Shown piece by piece: positions 13,724 through 23,141 of a stretch of 49,478 bases of DNA. The stretch is taken from assembly GCA_944388735.1 (NCBI GenBank), contig CALXJX010000007.1:1-49478 (forward strand), given 5' to 3'. The notes under the pieces were generated by a model. The model did no database searches, was not told where the DNA came from, and saw only the letters and a program-made list of their open reading frames with translations. The DNA comes from an uncultured Clostridia bacterium (GTDB taxonomy: Bacteria > Bacillota > Clostridia > TANB77 > CAG-508). The position numbers and the translations under genes are program-made. Numbering within the stretch: position 1 is the first letter of the stretch; every line of letters begins with the position of its first letter.

Positions 13724-15850
13724 ATGTTTAAAACTTATGAAACAGAATTAGCAGGCAGAAAGCTTGTTATAGAAACAGGAAAAATGGCAGGACTAGCCAA
13801 TGGGAGTGTATTAGTACGTTATGGTGACACTTGTGTATTGGTTACAGTAACTGCATCAAAAGAGCCAAGAGAGGGGATAGACTTTTTTCCACTGTCTGTA
13901 GATTTTGAAGAAAAATTATATGCAGTAGGAAAAATTCCAGGAGGATTCTTAAAAAGAGAAGGAAAACCAAGTGATAAAGCAATATTAACATCAAGAGCAA
14001 TAGATAGACCATTAAGACCACTATTTCCAAAAGATTTTAGAAATGATGTGGTAGTTGTAGGAACAGTGCTTTGTGTTGATCAAGATAATTCACCAGAAAT
14101 AGCAGCAATGATAGGTGCATCAACAGCTTTAGCTATATCTGACATTCCATTTAATGGACCAACAGCAGCAGTAGCTGTAGGGTTAATAGACGGCAAGATT
14201 ATTATAAATCCAACAGAAGCAGAAAGAGAAAAAAGTGACTTAACATTAACAGTTGCAGCAACAGAAAAGAAAATCACAATGATTGAAGCAGGAGGAAATG
14301 AAATTCCTGATGATGTAATGCTAAAAGCAATTAAAGAAGCTCATAAAGAAATAAAGAAAATTTGTAAATTCATTTCTAAAATTCAAAAAGATATAGGTAA
14401 ACCAAAATTTGAATATGTTTCATTTGAAGTAGACCATGATGTTTATGAATTTGTAGAAACAAATTTTGAAAAAGAAATGAAAGAAAAAGTTCAAGAAGCA
14501 GATAAAGAAACGAGAGATAATAATATAAATGAATTATCTGAAAAAATAACAGAAAAATATAAGGAAAAATACGGAGAAGAAGCAGTAGAAGAACATAAAT
14601 CAGATATTGGAGAAGCTATTTATAAATTAGAGAAAAAATGTGTAAGAGAAATGATTTTTAAAGAACATAAAAGAGTTGACGGAAGAAAACTAGATGAAAT
14701 AAGACCATTATCATGTGAAGTTGGTTTGCTTCCAAGAGTTCATGGTAGTGCGTTATTTACAAGAGGACAGACACAAGTTTTATCAGTTGCAACATTAGGA
14801 ATGATGAGCGAAGAACAAGTTTTAGATGGAATAGATACAGAAGAATCAAAAAGATATATGCATCATTATAACTTTCCAAGCTATTCAGTTGGTGAAGCAA
14901 GACCTTCAAGAGGCCCTGGAAGAAGGGAAATCGGTCATGGAGCATTAGCAGAAAAAGCATTAGTTCCAGTAATTCCTTCAAAAGAAGAATTCCCTTATGC
15001 AATCAGAGTAGTATCGGAAGTATTATCTTCAAATGGTTCAACATCACAAGCAAGTATATGTGGCAGTACTTTGGCTCTAATGGATGCAGGTGTTCCAATT
15101 AAAAGACCAGTAGCAGGAATTTCTACAGGATTAGTTACAAATCCAGATGATGATAAAGATTATGTGATGTTAGTTGATATTCAAGGATTAGAAGATTTCT
15201 TTGGAGATATGGACTTTAAAGTAGGTGGAACAGAAAAGGGAATTACAGCTATTCAGGTAGATATTAAATGCGATGGTTTAACTTATGATATTATAAAAGA
15301 AGCATTTGAAAAAACAAGAATTGCTAGAAAGCACATATTAGAAGATGTAATGTTACCAGTTATTTCAGAACCTAGAAAAGAAATTTCTCAATATGCACCA
15401 AGAATAGTTGGAACTCAAATAAAAGTTGAAAAAATAAAAGATGTAATTGGTACAGGTGGAAAAGTAATTAACAAAATTATAGAAGAAACTGGTGTTAAAA
15501 TAGATATAGAAGAAGATGGACAAGTATTTATTTATTCAAATGATAATGAAAAAGCAATGCAAGCATTAGAAATGATTGAAGATATCGTAAGAGATGTTGA
15601 AGTAGGCGGAATATACTATGGCGAAGTTGTTAGAATAATGAATTTTGGTGCTTTTGTTGATTTAGGATGCGGAGGTAAAGAAGGATTATTACACATTTCT
15701 AAGATTTCAAAAGAGAGAATTAAAAATATAGAAGATGTTTTACATGTTGGCGATAAGGTAACTGTAAAAGTTATTGGAATAGATGACCAAGGTAGAATAA
15801 ATCTTAGTATGATTGATTTTAATGAGCCTAAAGTTTATGAAGAAGATTAA
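13724..15850 (+). CDS. pnp: polyribonucleotide nucleotidyltransferase (PNPase)
   Basis: 708 residues. It degrades RNA 3' to 5' with phosphate and can add tails in reverse. Order seen: first RNase PH domain (GSVLVRYGDTCVLVTVTAS, SRAIDRPLRPLFP), helical linker (about 215-310), second RNase PH domain (HKRVDGRKLDEIRPLSCEVG, GSALFTRGQTQVLSVATLG, FPSYSVGEARPSRGPGRREIG). Then come a KH domain with GTGG (VIGTGGKVINKI) and an S1 domain (GEVVRIMNFGAFVDL). An in-frame upstream extension has no ribosome-binding site; ATG 13724 has AAGGAG. It follows rpsO, the common bacterial arrangement. Confidence 0.98.
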   Translation: MFKTYETELAGRKLVIETGKMAGLANGSVLVRYGDTCVLVTVTASKEPREGIDFFPLSVDFEEKLYAVGKIPGGFLKREGKPSDKAILTSRAIDRPLRPLFPKDFRNDVVVVGTVLCVDQDNSPEIAAMIGASTALAISDIPFNGPTAAVAVGLIDGKIIINPTEAEREKSDLTLTVAATEKKITMIEAGGNEIPDDVMLKAIKEAHKEIKKICKFISKIQKDIGKPKFEYVSFEVDHDVYEFVETNFEKEMKEKVQEADKETRDNNINELSEKITEKYKEKYGEEAVEEHKSDIGEAIYKLEKKCVREMIFKEHKRVDGRKLDEIRPLSCEVGLLPRVHGSALFTRGQTQVLSVATLGMMSEEQVLDGIDTEESKRYMHHYNFPSYSVGEARPSRGPGRREIGHGALAEKALVPVIPSKEEFPYAIRVVSEVLSSNGSTSQASICGSTLALMDAGVPIKRPVAGISTGLVTNPDDDKDYVMLVDIQGLEDFFGDMDFKVGGTEKGITAIQVDIKCDGLTYDIIKEAFEKTRIARKHILEDVMLPVISEPRKEISQYAPRIVGTQIKVEKIKDVIGTGGKVINKIIEETGVKIDIEEDGQVFIYSNDNEKAMQALEMIEDIVRDVEVGGIYYGEVVRIMNFGAFVDLGCGGKEGLLHISKISKERIKNIEDVLHVGDKVTVKVIGIDDQGRINLSMIDFNEPKVYEED

Positions 15851-15884
15851 TAACTAGTAGTTATTAAAATAATATCGTTTTATT

Positions 15885-16065
15885 GTTGAGGAATTTATGA
15901 TTTTTTGAATTAGCTCCGAATGTGCCGCGAAACAGATGTATAAAATCTTAGCTTTGAATAACTGAGGAAGCGTGATTAACGAGAGGCTCGGTTATTCAAA
16001 GCTTAGATTTTATAATCTATGTAGCAAGCCGAGGAGATAATGAAAAAAATCATAAATTCCTCAAC
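15885..16065 (+). repeat. PAL-A element, copy 4 (third arm type)
   Basis: The core is conserved (CGAATGTGCCGCG near 15917, GAGAGGCTC, AGCAAGCCGAG near 16023). The outer arms are a third unrelated sequence, GTTGAGGAATTTATGATTTTTT (split over 15885-15906) pairing with 16044-16065. The inner helix reads TTTGAATAAC with GTTATTCAAA where other copies have TTAAAATAAC with GTTATTTTAA, a compensated double change. Located between pnp and the rimP promoter. Confidence 0.88.
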
Positions 16066-16101
16066 CGCTGAAAAGCATTATAAAAAAATTTTACAAAAAG
16101 C

Positions 16102-16130
16102 TTGCATTTTTACCAAAAAAAGGGTATACT
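16102..16130 (+). promoter_or_regulatory. promoter of the rimP-nusA-infB operon
   Basis: TTGCAT (16102-16107) and TATACT (16125-16130), spacer 17 bases. It drives the translation operon that runs to truB and perhaps to 24911. Confidence 0.82.
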
Positions 16131-16158
16131 ATTATTAGTAAAACAGACGAGACATTAG

Positions 16159-16183
16159 AAGAGTGGGAACAAATCCCACTCTT
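16159..16183 (+). promoter_or_regulatory. 10-bp leader hairpin upstream of rimP
   Basis: AAGAGTGGGA (16159-16168), loop ACAAA, TCCCACTCTT (16174-16183): perfect stem. It sits about 20 bases after the predicted transcript start and 12 bases before the GGAGG site. From memory, a similar GAGTGGG hairpin precedes rimP in many Firmicutes, which suggests a conserved leader element. It has no long T-tract directly after it, so simple termination is unlikely. Confidence 0.65.
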
Positions 16184-16207
16184 AAGTTTTGTAAAGGAGG
16201 CAGGAGA

Positions 16208-16657
16208 TTGGCAAGTATAGAAGAAAAAATAGAAGCCCTAGTAAAAGAAAAAATTGAAAATATTGGGTATGAACTTTACGATGTTGAATATGCCAAAGAA
16301 GGAAAAAATTATTTCTTGAGAATATTTATAGACAAACCAGAAGGAATAGACATAGAAGATTGCGAAAAAGTCAACAACGAAATAAATGACATATTAGATA
16401 CAGCAGACTATATAAAAGAACAATATTTCCTAGAAGTATCTTCACCAGGAATAGAACGAGTATTAAAAAAAGATAGACATTTAAAGCAGAATATAGGCAA
16501 GGAAGTCCAAATAAAGTTATTTAAAAAAGATGAACAAGGAAGAAAAGAAATACAAGGGACTTTAAAAGCTTTTGATGCAGAATACATCATTCTAGAAGAT
16601 GATGTAAAAATTGAAAGGAAAAACATATCACAAATCAAAACAATTTATAATTGGTAA
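16208..16657 (+). CDS. rimP: ribosome maturation factor RimP
   Basis: 149 residues from a TTG start with GGAGG 7 bases upstream; the longer frame would begin inside the leader hairpin. N-terminal domain: YELYDVEYAKEGKNYFLRIFID and DIEDCEKVNNEINDILD; then EVSSPGIERVLKK, the family hallmark, and a C-terminal SH3-like domain (EVQIKLFKK, YIILEDDVKIE). It assists 30S maturation. First gene of the operon. Confidence 0.96.
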   Translation: MASIEEKIEALVKEKIENIGYELYDVEYAKEGKNYFLRIFIDKPEGIDIEDCEKVNNEINDILDTADYIKEQYFLEVSSPGIERVLKKDRHLKQNIGKEVQIKLFKKDEQGRKEIQGTLKAFDAEYIILEDDVKIERKNISQIKTIYNW

Positions 16658-16675
16658 AAGGGAGGAATTAAAAAA

Positions 16676-17833
16676 ATGAAAAATCAAGCAATTGATAACA
16701 AAGAACTAATTTTAGCACTAGAAGAACTAGAAAAAGAAAAAGGAATAAAAAAAGAATATCTGTTAGAATCAATTGAAACAGCATTAGTAACAGCATATAA
16801 AAGAAACTTTGACTCTTTAGAAAATGTAAAGGTACAAATGGATCCACAAACTGGAGCAACACATATATATGCAATAAAAGAAATTGTAGAAAAAGTAAAA
16901 GATGACGCATTGGAAATAAGTTTGAAAGAAGCACAAAAAATCAACAAAAGTCTAAAAGAAGGAGAAAATGTAGAAGTTGAAATTGTTCCAAGAGATTTTG
17001 GAAGGATTGCAGCACAAACAGCAAAACAAGTTATCATTCAAAAATTAAGAGAAGCAGAAAGAGAGATCATTTTTACAGAATTTAATGAAAGAAAAGGTGA
17101 AATTGTTTCAGGATTAATACAAAAAGCAGACAAAAATATAGTAGTAATGGATTTAGGAAGATTAGAGGGTGTAATGCCAGCTAAAGAGCAAATTCCAACA
17201 GAACATTATCATGTAAATGATAAAATAAAAGGATACGTGCTAGATGTTGAAAAAGGAGCAAAAGGAGCTCCACAAGTTATTGTATCAAGGAGTCATCCAG
17301 ATTTTGTTAGAAAATTATTAGAATTTGAAATACCTGAAATTTATGAAGGTGTTATTGAAATTAAGAGTGTATCACGAGATCCAGGATATAGAAGTAAAGT
17401 TGCTGTATATTCACCAGACCCAAATATTGATCCAGTAGGTTCATGTGTAGGACAAAAAGGTGTTAGAATTCAGAATGTTATTAATGAATTACATGGAGAG
17501 AAGATAGATGTTATTGAATGGAACGAAGATCCATCAATATATATAGCATCTGCATTATTACCAGCACAAATATTAGCAGTAGATGTTAAAGAAAATGAAA
17601 AATTTGCACAAGTAATTGTTCCAGATGATCAATTATCATTAGCAATAGGTAGGTCAGGGCAAAATGCAAGATTAGCGGCAAGATTAACAAATTGGAAAAT
17701 AGATATAAAATCAGAAACACAGTTTAGAGAAATGCTAATGAATGCAAAAAATGAAGAAAATCAAAATGTAGAAGTTCAAGATGAAAAATTAGAAAATAGC
17801 AGTAGTGAAAATAAAGAATCACAAGATGAATAA
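16676..17833 (+). CDS. nusA: transcription termination/antitermination protein NusA
   Basis: 385 residues. N-terminal RNA-polymerase-binding domain (ALEELEKEKGIKKEYLLESI), S1 domain (GEIVSGLIQKADKNIVVMDL, about 135-200), then two KH domains (DPVGSCVGQKGVRIQNVINE, LAIGRSGQNARLAARLTNWKIDI). It ends in an acidic Asn/Glu tail and lacks the C-terminal repeats of proteobacterial NusA, as normal for Firmicutes. GGGAGG precedes ATG 16676. Confidence 0.97.
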   Translation: MKNQAIDNKELILALEELEKEKGIKKEYLLESIETALVTAYKRNFDSLENVKVQMDPQTGATHIYAIKEIVEKVKDDALEISLKEAQKINKSLKEGENVEVEIVPRDFGRIAAQTAKQVIIQKLREAEREIIFTEFNERKGEIVSGLIQKADKNIVVMDLGRLEGVMPAKEQIPTEHYHVNDKIKGYVLDVEKGAKGAPQVIVSRSHPDFVRKLLEFEIPEIYEGVIEIKSVSRDPGYRSKVAVYSPDPNIDPVGSCVGQKGVRIQNVINELHGEKIDVIEWNEDPSIYIASALLPAQILAVDVKENEKFAQVIVPDDQLSLAIGRSGQNARLAARLTNWKIDIKSETQFREMLMNAKNEENQNVEVQDEKLENSSSENKESQDE

Positions 17834-17900
17834 TATTAAAGTAAAAGAAAATAAAGAATAAACAGTTTCAAAAGGCATACAATAAAAGGAGGACAAAGTT

Positions 17901-18161
17901 ATGAGACAGAAGCCACAAAGAACTTGTATGGGATGCAATACAAAAAAAGACAAACAGGATTTGATTAGAATTGTTAAAAATAAAGAAAATGAGATAAGTA
18001 TTGATAAAACAGGAAAAAAAGAAGGAAGAGGAGCTTATATTTGTGACAACATAGAATGTTTAGAAAGAGCAATTAAATCAAAAAGGATAGAAAAAATCTT
18101 TGATATGAAAATATCAGAAGAAATTTATGAAAATTTAAGAGGTGTCATACTTGGTAAATAA
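17901..18161 (+). CDS. ylxR: YlxR family RNA-binding protein (RnpM)
   Basis: 86 residues. PQRTCMGCNTKKDKQDLIRIV carries the conserved CxGC pair (Cys9, Cys12). GRGAYICDNIECLERA matches the family GRGAY signature. Recent work names it RnpM, a modulator of RNase P. AAAGGAGG upstream. Overlaps ylxQ by a few codons, indicating translational coupling. Confidence 0.94.
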   Translation: MRQKPQRTCMGCNTKKDKQDLIRIVKNKENEISIDKTGKKEGRGAYICDNIECLERAIKSKRIEKIFDMKISEEIYENLRGVILGK

Positions 18162-18477
18162 AAAAATATTAGGATTAATGGGCTTAGCTACAAGGGCACG
18201 AAAAATAGCTTTTGGAGCAGATAGTGTGGAAATAGAAATAAAAAGTAAAAAAGTAAAATTAATATTAGTAGCTGAAGATGCATCAGATAGAACTAAAGAA
18301 AAATTTCAAAAACTAAGTGAAAAATTCGATATTCCAATAATTATAACTGGAACGATAGAAGAAATAAGCAAAGCAATAGGAAAATCAAATAAAGCAATAG
18401 TTGGAGTAAAAGAAGAAAATTTAGCGAAAGAAATTTTAAAGATAAATAATGGGGGTGAATTTATTGGGGAAAATTAA
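18151..18477 (+). CDS. ylxQ: L7Ae-family ribosomal-like protein YlxQ
   Basis: 108 residues from TTG 18151 with AGAGG 9 bases upstream; a GTG at 18142 lies too close to the site. [36 protein letters not shown] and [16 protein letters not shown] mark the L7Ae/L30e fold that binds kink-turn RNA. Overlaps ylxR upstream and infB downstream. Its precise RNA target is not known. Confidence 0.92.
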   Translation: MVNKKILGLMGLATRARKIAFGADSVEIEIKSKKVKLILVAEDASDRTKEKFQKLSEKFDIPIIITGTIEEISKAIGKSNKAIVGVKEENLAKEILKINNGGEFIGEN

Positions 18478-21355
18478 AATACATGAAATAGCAAAAAAAT
18501 TAGGATTAACCAGTAAAGAAATTTTAGAAATAGCAAAAAAATTAAAGATTGAGGCAAAGAGTCACATGAGTGGAATAGAAGAAATAGAAGCAGAAAAAAT
18601 TGAAGAAAAAGTAAAAAAAGAAAATAAAAAAGAAACAAAAAAGGAAAATAAGAAAAAGGAAGAGAAAGAGGCTCCAGTGATTATTAGAAGAGAAGTAATT
18701 ATAGCACAAGAAGAAAGTGCAAAAAAAGAAGAACCTAAAAAAGAAGAAAAGAAAAATAATATAGGATTTGTGGAAAGAAAGCAAAACAAAGATTACAATA
18801 TTGTTTATAGAAATAAGCCAAATAAACCATTAACAGTAAGTGAATTATTTGGGCTAAATAAACCACAACAAAAACAAGAGGAAAAGCAAGAAGAAAAGCC
18901 GGAAGAAAAACAAGAAGTTAAAGAAGAGAAAAAAGAAATTCAACCAATTGAGAAAGAAACAAAAAATGTAGTAGAGAAACCAGAAGTTGTTGAGTCACCA
19001 AAAGTAGAAAAAACTACTTCTATTAATAATGCACAACAATCACCTCAGAAAGATAAGCATGAAAAATATAATAAAGATAATAGGGAAAATAGAAACAGTA
19101 AAGAAAACAAAAATAATAATGTAAAAAGAAATTCTCAATTCCAACAAAATAGAGAGAATAGAAACTATGGCTCAAATAATTATCAAAATAGAAATGAAGG
19201 AAGAAATCAAAATAACAATTTTAATAAAAATAATAGGTTTAATAGTAGAAACAATGGTAGACCTTTAGATGCAAGAGGAATTGAAAAAAATATTCAAAAT
19301 ATAATGGCAACAGAGACAATAGAAAAAGAGCCAACGAGAGAATATAATAAAAATATTGATAAACAAAAAAATAATAGTAGATTTGAAGAAAACAGAGTAA
19401 ATAAAAAATCAAAAAATAGAAGAAATGACAATAGTTTCGATGAAGGAAAATTAAAATCATTAAAACAAACTAATAGATTATCTAATATGTTTGATGACCA
19501 AGATGGCGGAATGTTAGATTATTATGATTTAACAACAGAAAGAGGAAGAAAAGGAAAGAAAAAGAATAAAAACTCAGAGGAAAGAGTAAAACAAAAAATA
19601 TTCCAATTAACTGAGATAGAGATACCAGAAACAATAACAGTAAAAGATTTAGCAGCAGAAATGAAAAAAACAGCTTCTGATGTAATTAAAAAACTTTTAG
19701 GTTATGGAATTGTAGCAACAATTAATCAAGATATAGATTTTGATACTGCATATTTAATTGCACAGGAATTTGGAATAAATGCAAAGAAAAAGGAAACAGT
19801 AACAGAAGAAGATATATTATTCGATGATTCAGAAGATAAAGAATCAGATTTACAACCAAGACCACCTGTTATTGTTGTTATGGGACATGTAGATCATGGA
19901 AAAACTTCACTTTTGGATGCTATTAGGCAAACAAATGTAATTGAAGGTGAAGCAGGTGGAATAACACAAGCAATTGGTGCATATCAAGTAAAAGTAAATG
20001 ATAGAATTATTACTTTCTTAGATACACCGGGACATGAAGCCTTTACAGCTATGAGAGCAAGAGGAGCACAAATTACAGATATAGCAATACTTGTAGTAGC
20101 TGCAAATGACGGAGTAATGCCACAAACAATAGAAGCTATAAACCATGCAAAATCAGCAGGAATTCCAATAATAGTTGCAATAAATAAAATAGATTTACCT
20201 GATAGTAATCCAGATAAAGTAAAGCAAGAATTAATGGCTTACGATTTAGTACCAGAAGAATGGGGAGGAGATACAATATTTGTGCCAATATCTGCAAAAC
20301 AACACCAAAATATAGACCAATTATTAGAAATGGTTTTATTAGAAGCAGATGTATTGGAACTAAAAGCAAACCCTAATAAACAAGCCAAAGGTGTTGTAAT
20401 AGAAGCAAGACTAGATAAATCTAAAGGAGCCATTGCAACAATGTTAGTTCAAAGAGGAACACTAGATGTCGGAGATACTATTGTGGTTGGTTCTTCTATT
20501 GGAAGAATTAGAGCAATGGTTAATGATAAAGGTAAAAAAGTAAAATCAGCAGGACCATCTACTCCAGTGGAAATAATGGGATTAACACAAGTTCCTGAAG
20601 CAGGAGATACTTTCTATGAAGTTAAAGATGAAAAAATGGCAAAACATCTAATAGAAAGAAGAAAGAATCAAGCAAGAGAAAAAGCTATAAATGCAACAAC
20701 AAAAGTAACTTTGGACAATTTATTTAGCCAAATGGAAGAAGGTAAATTAAAAGTATTGAACTTAATAGTAAAAGCAGATGTACAAGGCTCAGTTGAAGCT
20801 GTTAAACAATCATTAGAAAAATTAGAAAATGAAGAAGTAAAAGTTAAAGTAATTCATGCTGCACCAGGAGCAGTAAATCAATCTGATGTAACTTTAGCAA
20901 AAGTTTCTAATGCTATCATTATTGCATTTAATGTAAGACCAGACCATACTGCAAAAGATATGGCTGAAAAAGACGGAATAGAAATCAAACAATATTCTGT
21001 TATATACCAAGCAATAGAAGATGTTGAAGCAGCAATGAAAGGAATGCTTGCTCCTAAGTTTGAAGAAAAAATTATAGGTAATGTTGAGGTAAGACAAACA
21101 TTTAAAATTTCAAATGTTGGAACAGTTGCTGGTGGTTTTGTTATTTCAGGAAAAGTCGAAAGAAATGCAGGAGTAAGAGTAATTCGTGATAATGTTGTCA
21201 TCCATGAAGGACATTTAGCAACATTGAAAAGATTTAAAGACGATGTAAAAGAAGTCAGCAAAGGTTTTGAATGTGGTATTCAAATTGAAAACTATAATGA
21301 TATTAAAGAAGGAGACATCATTGAGGTTTTCATTATGGAAGAAATAAAGAGATAA
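18464..21355 (+). CDS. infB: translation initiation factor IF-2
   Basis: 963 residues from TTG 18464 (GGGGGTG upstream, overlapping the ylxQ end by 14 bases). The first 30 residues are a helical IF2N domain ([20 protein letters not shown]). A long Lys/Glu- then Asn/Arg-rich, low-complexity region follows to about residue 370. A second IF2N-like domain ([22 protein letters not shown]), the G domain ([33 protein letters not shown]), and domains II-IV complete it. It positions initiator tRNA on the 30S subunit. The disordered linker is unusually rich in Asn and Lys, in line with the AT content. Confidence 0.97.
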   Translation: MGKIKIHEIAKKLGLTSKEILEIAKKLKIEAKSHMSGIEEIEAEKIEEKVKKENKKETKKENKKKEEKEAPVIIRREVIIAQEESAKKEEPKKEEKKNNIGFVERKQNKDYNIVYRNKPNKPLTVSELFGLNKPQQKQEEKQEEKPEEKQEVKEEKKEIQPIEKETKNVVEKPEVVESPKVEKTTSINNAQQSPQKDKHEKYNKDNRENRNSKENKNNNVKRNSQFQQNRENRNYGSNNYQNRNEGRNQNNNFNKNNRFNSRNNGRPLDARGIEKNIQNIMATETIEKEPTREYNKNIDKQKNNSRFEENRVNKKSKNRRNDNSFDEGKLKSLKQTNRLSNMFDDQDGGMLDYYDLTTERGRKGKKKNKNSEERVKQKIFQLTEIEIPETITVKDLAAEMKKTASDVIKKLLGYGIVATINQDIDFDTAYLIAQEFGINAKKKETVTEEDILFDDSEDKESDLQPRPPVIVVMGHVDHGKTSLLDAIRQTNVIEGEAGGITQAIGAYQVKVNDRIITFLDTPGHEAFTAMRARGAQITDIAILVVAANDGVMPQTIEAINHAKSAGIPIIVAINKIDLPDSNPDKVKQELMAYDLVPEEWGGDTIFVPISAKQHQNIDQLLEMVLLEADVLELKANPNKQAKGVVIEARLDKSKGAIATMLVQRGTLDVGDTIVVGSSIGRIRAMVNDKGKKVKSAGPSTPVEIMGLTQVPEAGDTFYEVKDEKMAKHLIERRKNQAREKAINATTKVTLDNLFSQMEEGKLKVLNLIVKADVQGSVEAVKQSLEKLENEEVKVKVIHAAPGAVNQSDVTLAKVSNAIIIAFNVRPDHTAKDMAEKDGIEIKQYSVIYQAIEDVEAAMKGMLAPKFEEKIIGNVEVRQTFKISNVGTVAGGFVISGKVERNAGVRVIRDNVVIHEGHLATLKRFKDDVKEVSKGFECGIQIENYNDIKEGDIIEVFIMEEIKR

Positions 21356-21367
21356 GGAGAGATTTAT

Positions 21368-21538
21368 ATGCCAAATAAACATGACATTCAAAAAGACTTT
21401 TATAGCAGAATGACTGAATTTAAAAAGAAATATAAAGATAATGATTTAGGAAAAACATCAGAAAAAAAGCAAGACTTAAATCGAAATATTTTTGATAATA
21501 ATTTATCTATTGAGAGACAGGAAATGGAAGAAAGATAG
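21368..21538 (+). CDS. small charged protein, 56 aa, between infB and rbfA
   Basis: A 56-codon frame with an excellent AAGGAGAG site 7 bases before ATG, starting 12 bases after the infB stop and ending 16 bases before rbfA. The product is highly charged and helical (DIQKDFYSRMTEFKKKYKDN, then SEKKQDLNRNIFDNN, ending SIERQEMEER), with no cysteine and no membrane segment. The first five residues and their DNA (ATGCCAAATAAA) repeat at the start of rbfA. No family recognised. Its place in a tightly packed translation operon suggests a ribosome-related role, which is inference. Confidence 0.72.
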   Translation: MPNKHDIQKDFYSRMTEFKKKYKDNDLGKTSEKKQDLNRNIFDNNLSIERQEMEER

Positions 21539-21554
21539 AAAAGGAGGGCAAAGA

Positions 21555-21929
21555 ATGCCAAATAAAAATGATAATAGAATGGGTAGAATAGATGAAGAAT
21601 ACAGAAAAGAATTAAGTCAAATTATTGGTTACGAATTGAAAAATCCAAATGTAACAGGGCTAATTAGCATTACTAAAGTAAAAGTAACAAATGACTTAAA
21701 ATATGCTAAGGTATATGTAAGTATATTAAATTCTAAAAATATAAAAGACACATTAGCAGGACTAAAAAAATCATCAGGATTTATTAGAAGCGAATTAGCA
21801 AGAAGAGTTAATTTAAGGAATACACCTGAATTAATATTTGAACTAGATGATTCAATTGAATATGGAAGCAAGATAGATACAATTTTAAAAGAAATTATGC
21901 CAAAAAAGGAGAACAATGAAGATGATTAA
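21555..21929 (+). CDS. rbfA: 30S ribosome-binding factor RbfA
   Basis: 124 residues from ATG 21555 (AAGGAGGG upstream). NRMGRIDEEYRKELSQII, ISITKVKVTNDLKYAKVYVSI, LKKSSGFIRSELARRVNLR and TPELIFELDDSIEYG are family-typical. A KH-like fold binds 16S rRNA during 30S maturation. Ends in an acidic KKENNEDD tail overlapping the next gene by 14 bases. Confidence 0.96.
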   Translation: MPNKNDNRMGRIDEEYRKELSQIIGYELKNPNVTGLISITKVKVTNDLKYAKVYVSILNSKNIKDTLAGLKKSSGFIRSELARRVNLRNTPELIFELDDSIEYGSKIDTILKEIMPKKENNEDD

Positions 21930-22947
21930 ATTAAATGATGTATTAGATATTGCAAATTTTCAGAAAAAAGAAGAAAAGTCAAAAGGAGTAAAAATATTAG
22001 ATGACATTTTAGAAGAAATAAAAAAAGCAGAAAAAATAGTAATATTAACGCATGAATCTCCTGATGGCGATGCTGTTGGAAGTAGTTTGGCTATGAAATT
22101 TATATTAGAAACTATGAATAAAAAGCCAGATGTTATCATAACAGAATACTCAAGGCTATTTGACTTTTTGCCAGGAAGTAATGAAATTAAGCAAGAATCA
22201 AGTGTCGAAAATTATGATTTGGCTGTTTCTGTGGATTGTGCTGATTTGAAAAGATTAGATAATAAAGAATATTTTGAAAATGCCAAAAAAACGATTGTTA
22301 TAGATCATCATGGAAGTAATCAAATGTATGGAGATTTAAATTTTGTAAATCCGGTATCACCAGCATGTTGTGAAGTCTTAGTAGAAATTTTACATTATTT
22401 CGAAATGAAGATTTCAAAAGAATTAGGAACATGTTTGCTAACAGGTATTATAACAGATACAGGAGGATTTAGTCACAGAGGTGTGAATCCAGAGACTTTT
22501 GAATTTACAGCAGACTTAATACGTTTAGGAGTGGATGTCCCATATATATACAAAAAAGTATTGAATACAAAGACAAAAGCAAACTTTGAATTAACAAAAA
22601 TTATTTTAAATAGAATGGAATTTTTAGAGAATGGAAAAGTTACTTTTACTTATATGAATTCTGAGGATGAAGAGACTGTTGGAGCTGAACCAGGAGATCA
22701 TGAAGGATTAGTAGAAATAGGTAGAGATATTGAAGGTGTAGAAATATCTATATTTGTTCGACAAAAGAAAGATACAAATTCATACAAAGTTTCTATGCGT
22801 TCAGGAGACTCTGTAAATGTGTCAGATATTTGTATGATGTTTGGTGGTGGAGGTCATCCAAGAGCAGCTGGTTGTCTAGTTCAAGGAAGTGTAGAACAAG
22901 TAAAAAATAAGATAATGAATGAAGTAAAAAAAGCATTAGAAAAATAG
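21916..22947 (+). CDS. nrnA: DHH/DHHA1 phosphoesterase, NrnA-like oligoribonuclease
   Basis: 343 residues. Motif I ILTHESPDGDAVGSSLAM (His46, Asp50, Asp52), a middle Asp in VSVDCAD, and IDHHGSN (DHH at about 130-132) form the two-metal site. The DHHA1 domain ends with MMFGGGGHPRAAGCLV. The family degrades nanoRNAs and dephosphorylates pAp. Located between rbfA and truB as in other Firmicutes. Start codon has AAGGAG and overlaps rbfA. Confidence 0.94.
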   Translation: MKMIKLNDVLDIANFQKKEEKSKGVKILDDILEEIKKAEKIVILTHESPDGDAVGSSLAMKFILETMNKKPDVIITEYSRLFDFLPGSNEIKQESSVENYDLAVSVDCADLKRLDNKEYFENAKKTIVIDHHGSNQMYGDLNFVNPVSPACCEVLVEILHYFEMKISKELGTCLLTGIITDTGGFSHRGVNPETFEFTADLIRLGVDVPYIYKKVLNTKTKANFELTKIILNRMEFLENGKVTFTYMNSEDEETVGAEPGDHEGLVEIGRDIEGVEISIFVRQKKDTNSYKVSMRSGDSVNVSDICMMFGGGGHPRAAGCLVQGSVEQVKNKIMNEVKKALEK

Positions 22948-22989
22948 TGAAAATTACAGATTGCTTCGCAATGTTTATCAGAGCGAGGC

Positions 22990-23032
22990 TTTTTTAAGTT
23001 ATAGGAAATTGCATTTCCTATAACTTAAAAAA
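22990..23032 (+). terminator. 20-bp perfect hairpin, probably a terminator
   Basis: The arms at 22990-23009 and 23013-23032 are perfectly complementary (TTTTTTAAGTTATAGGAAAT with loop TGC). T- and A-tracts at both bases let it act on either strand. It lies in the 194-base gap between nrnA and truB, so truB may depend on read-through or its own promoter. Confidence 0.6.
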
Positions 23033-23141
23033 TTATTGCACAGAAAAGTTGTTTCACAATTGCAAATGGTAGAAAGGTTGGAAAAGAATTGTAATTATTT
23101 TTCAACCAGATTTATGACTTTAGGAAGGAATGTGATTAAAT

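Noticed and set aside
22948-23141. The nrnA-truB hairpin as a PAL-A copy
   Set aside because: Its AGTTATAGGAAAT stem resembles the inner hairpin of copy 6, but neither core strand is present, so it is treated as a terminator.
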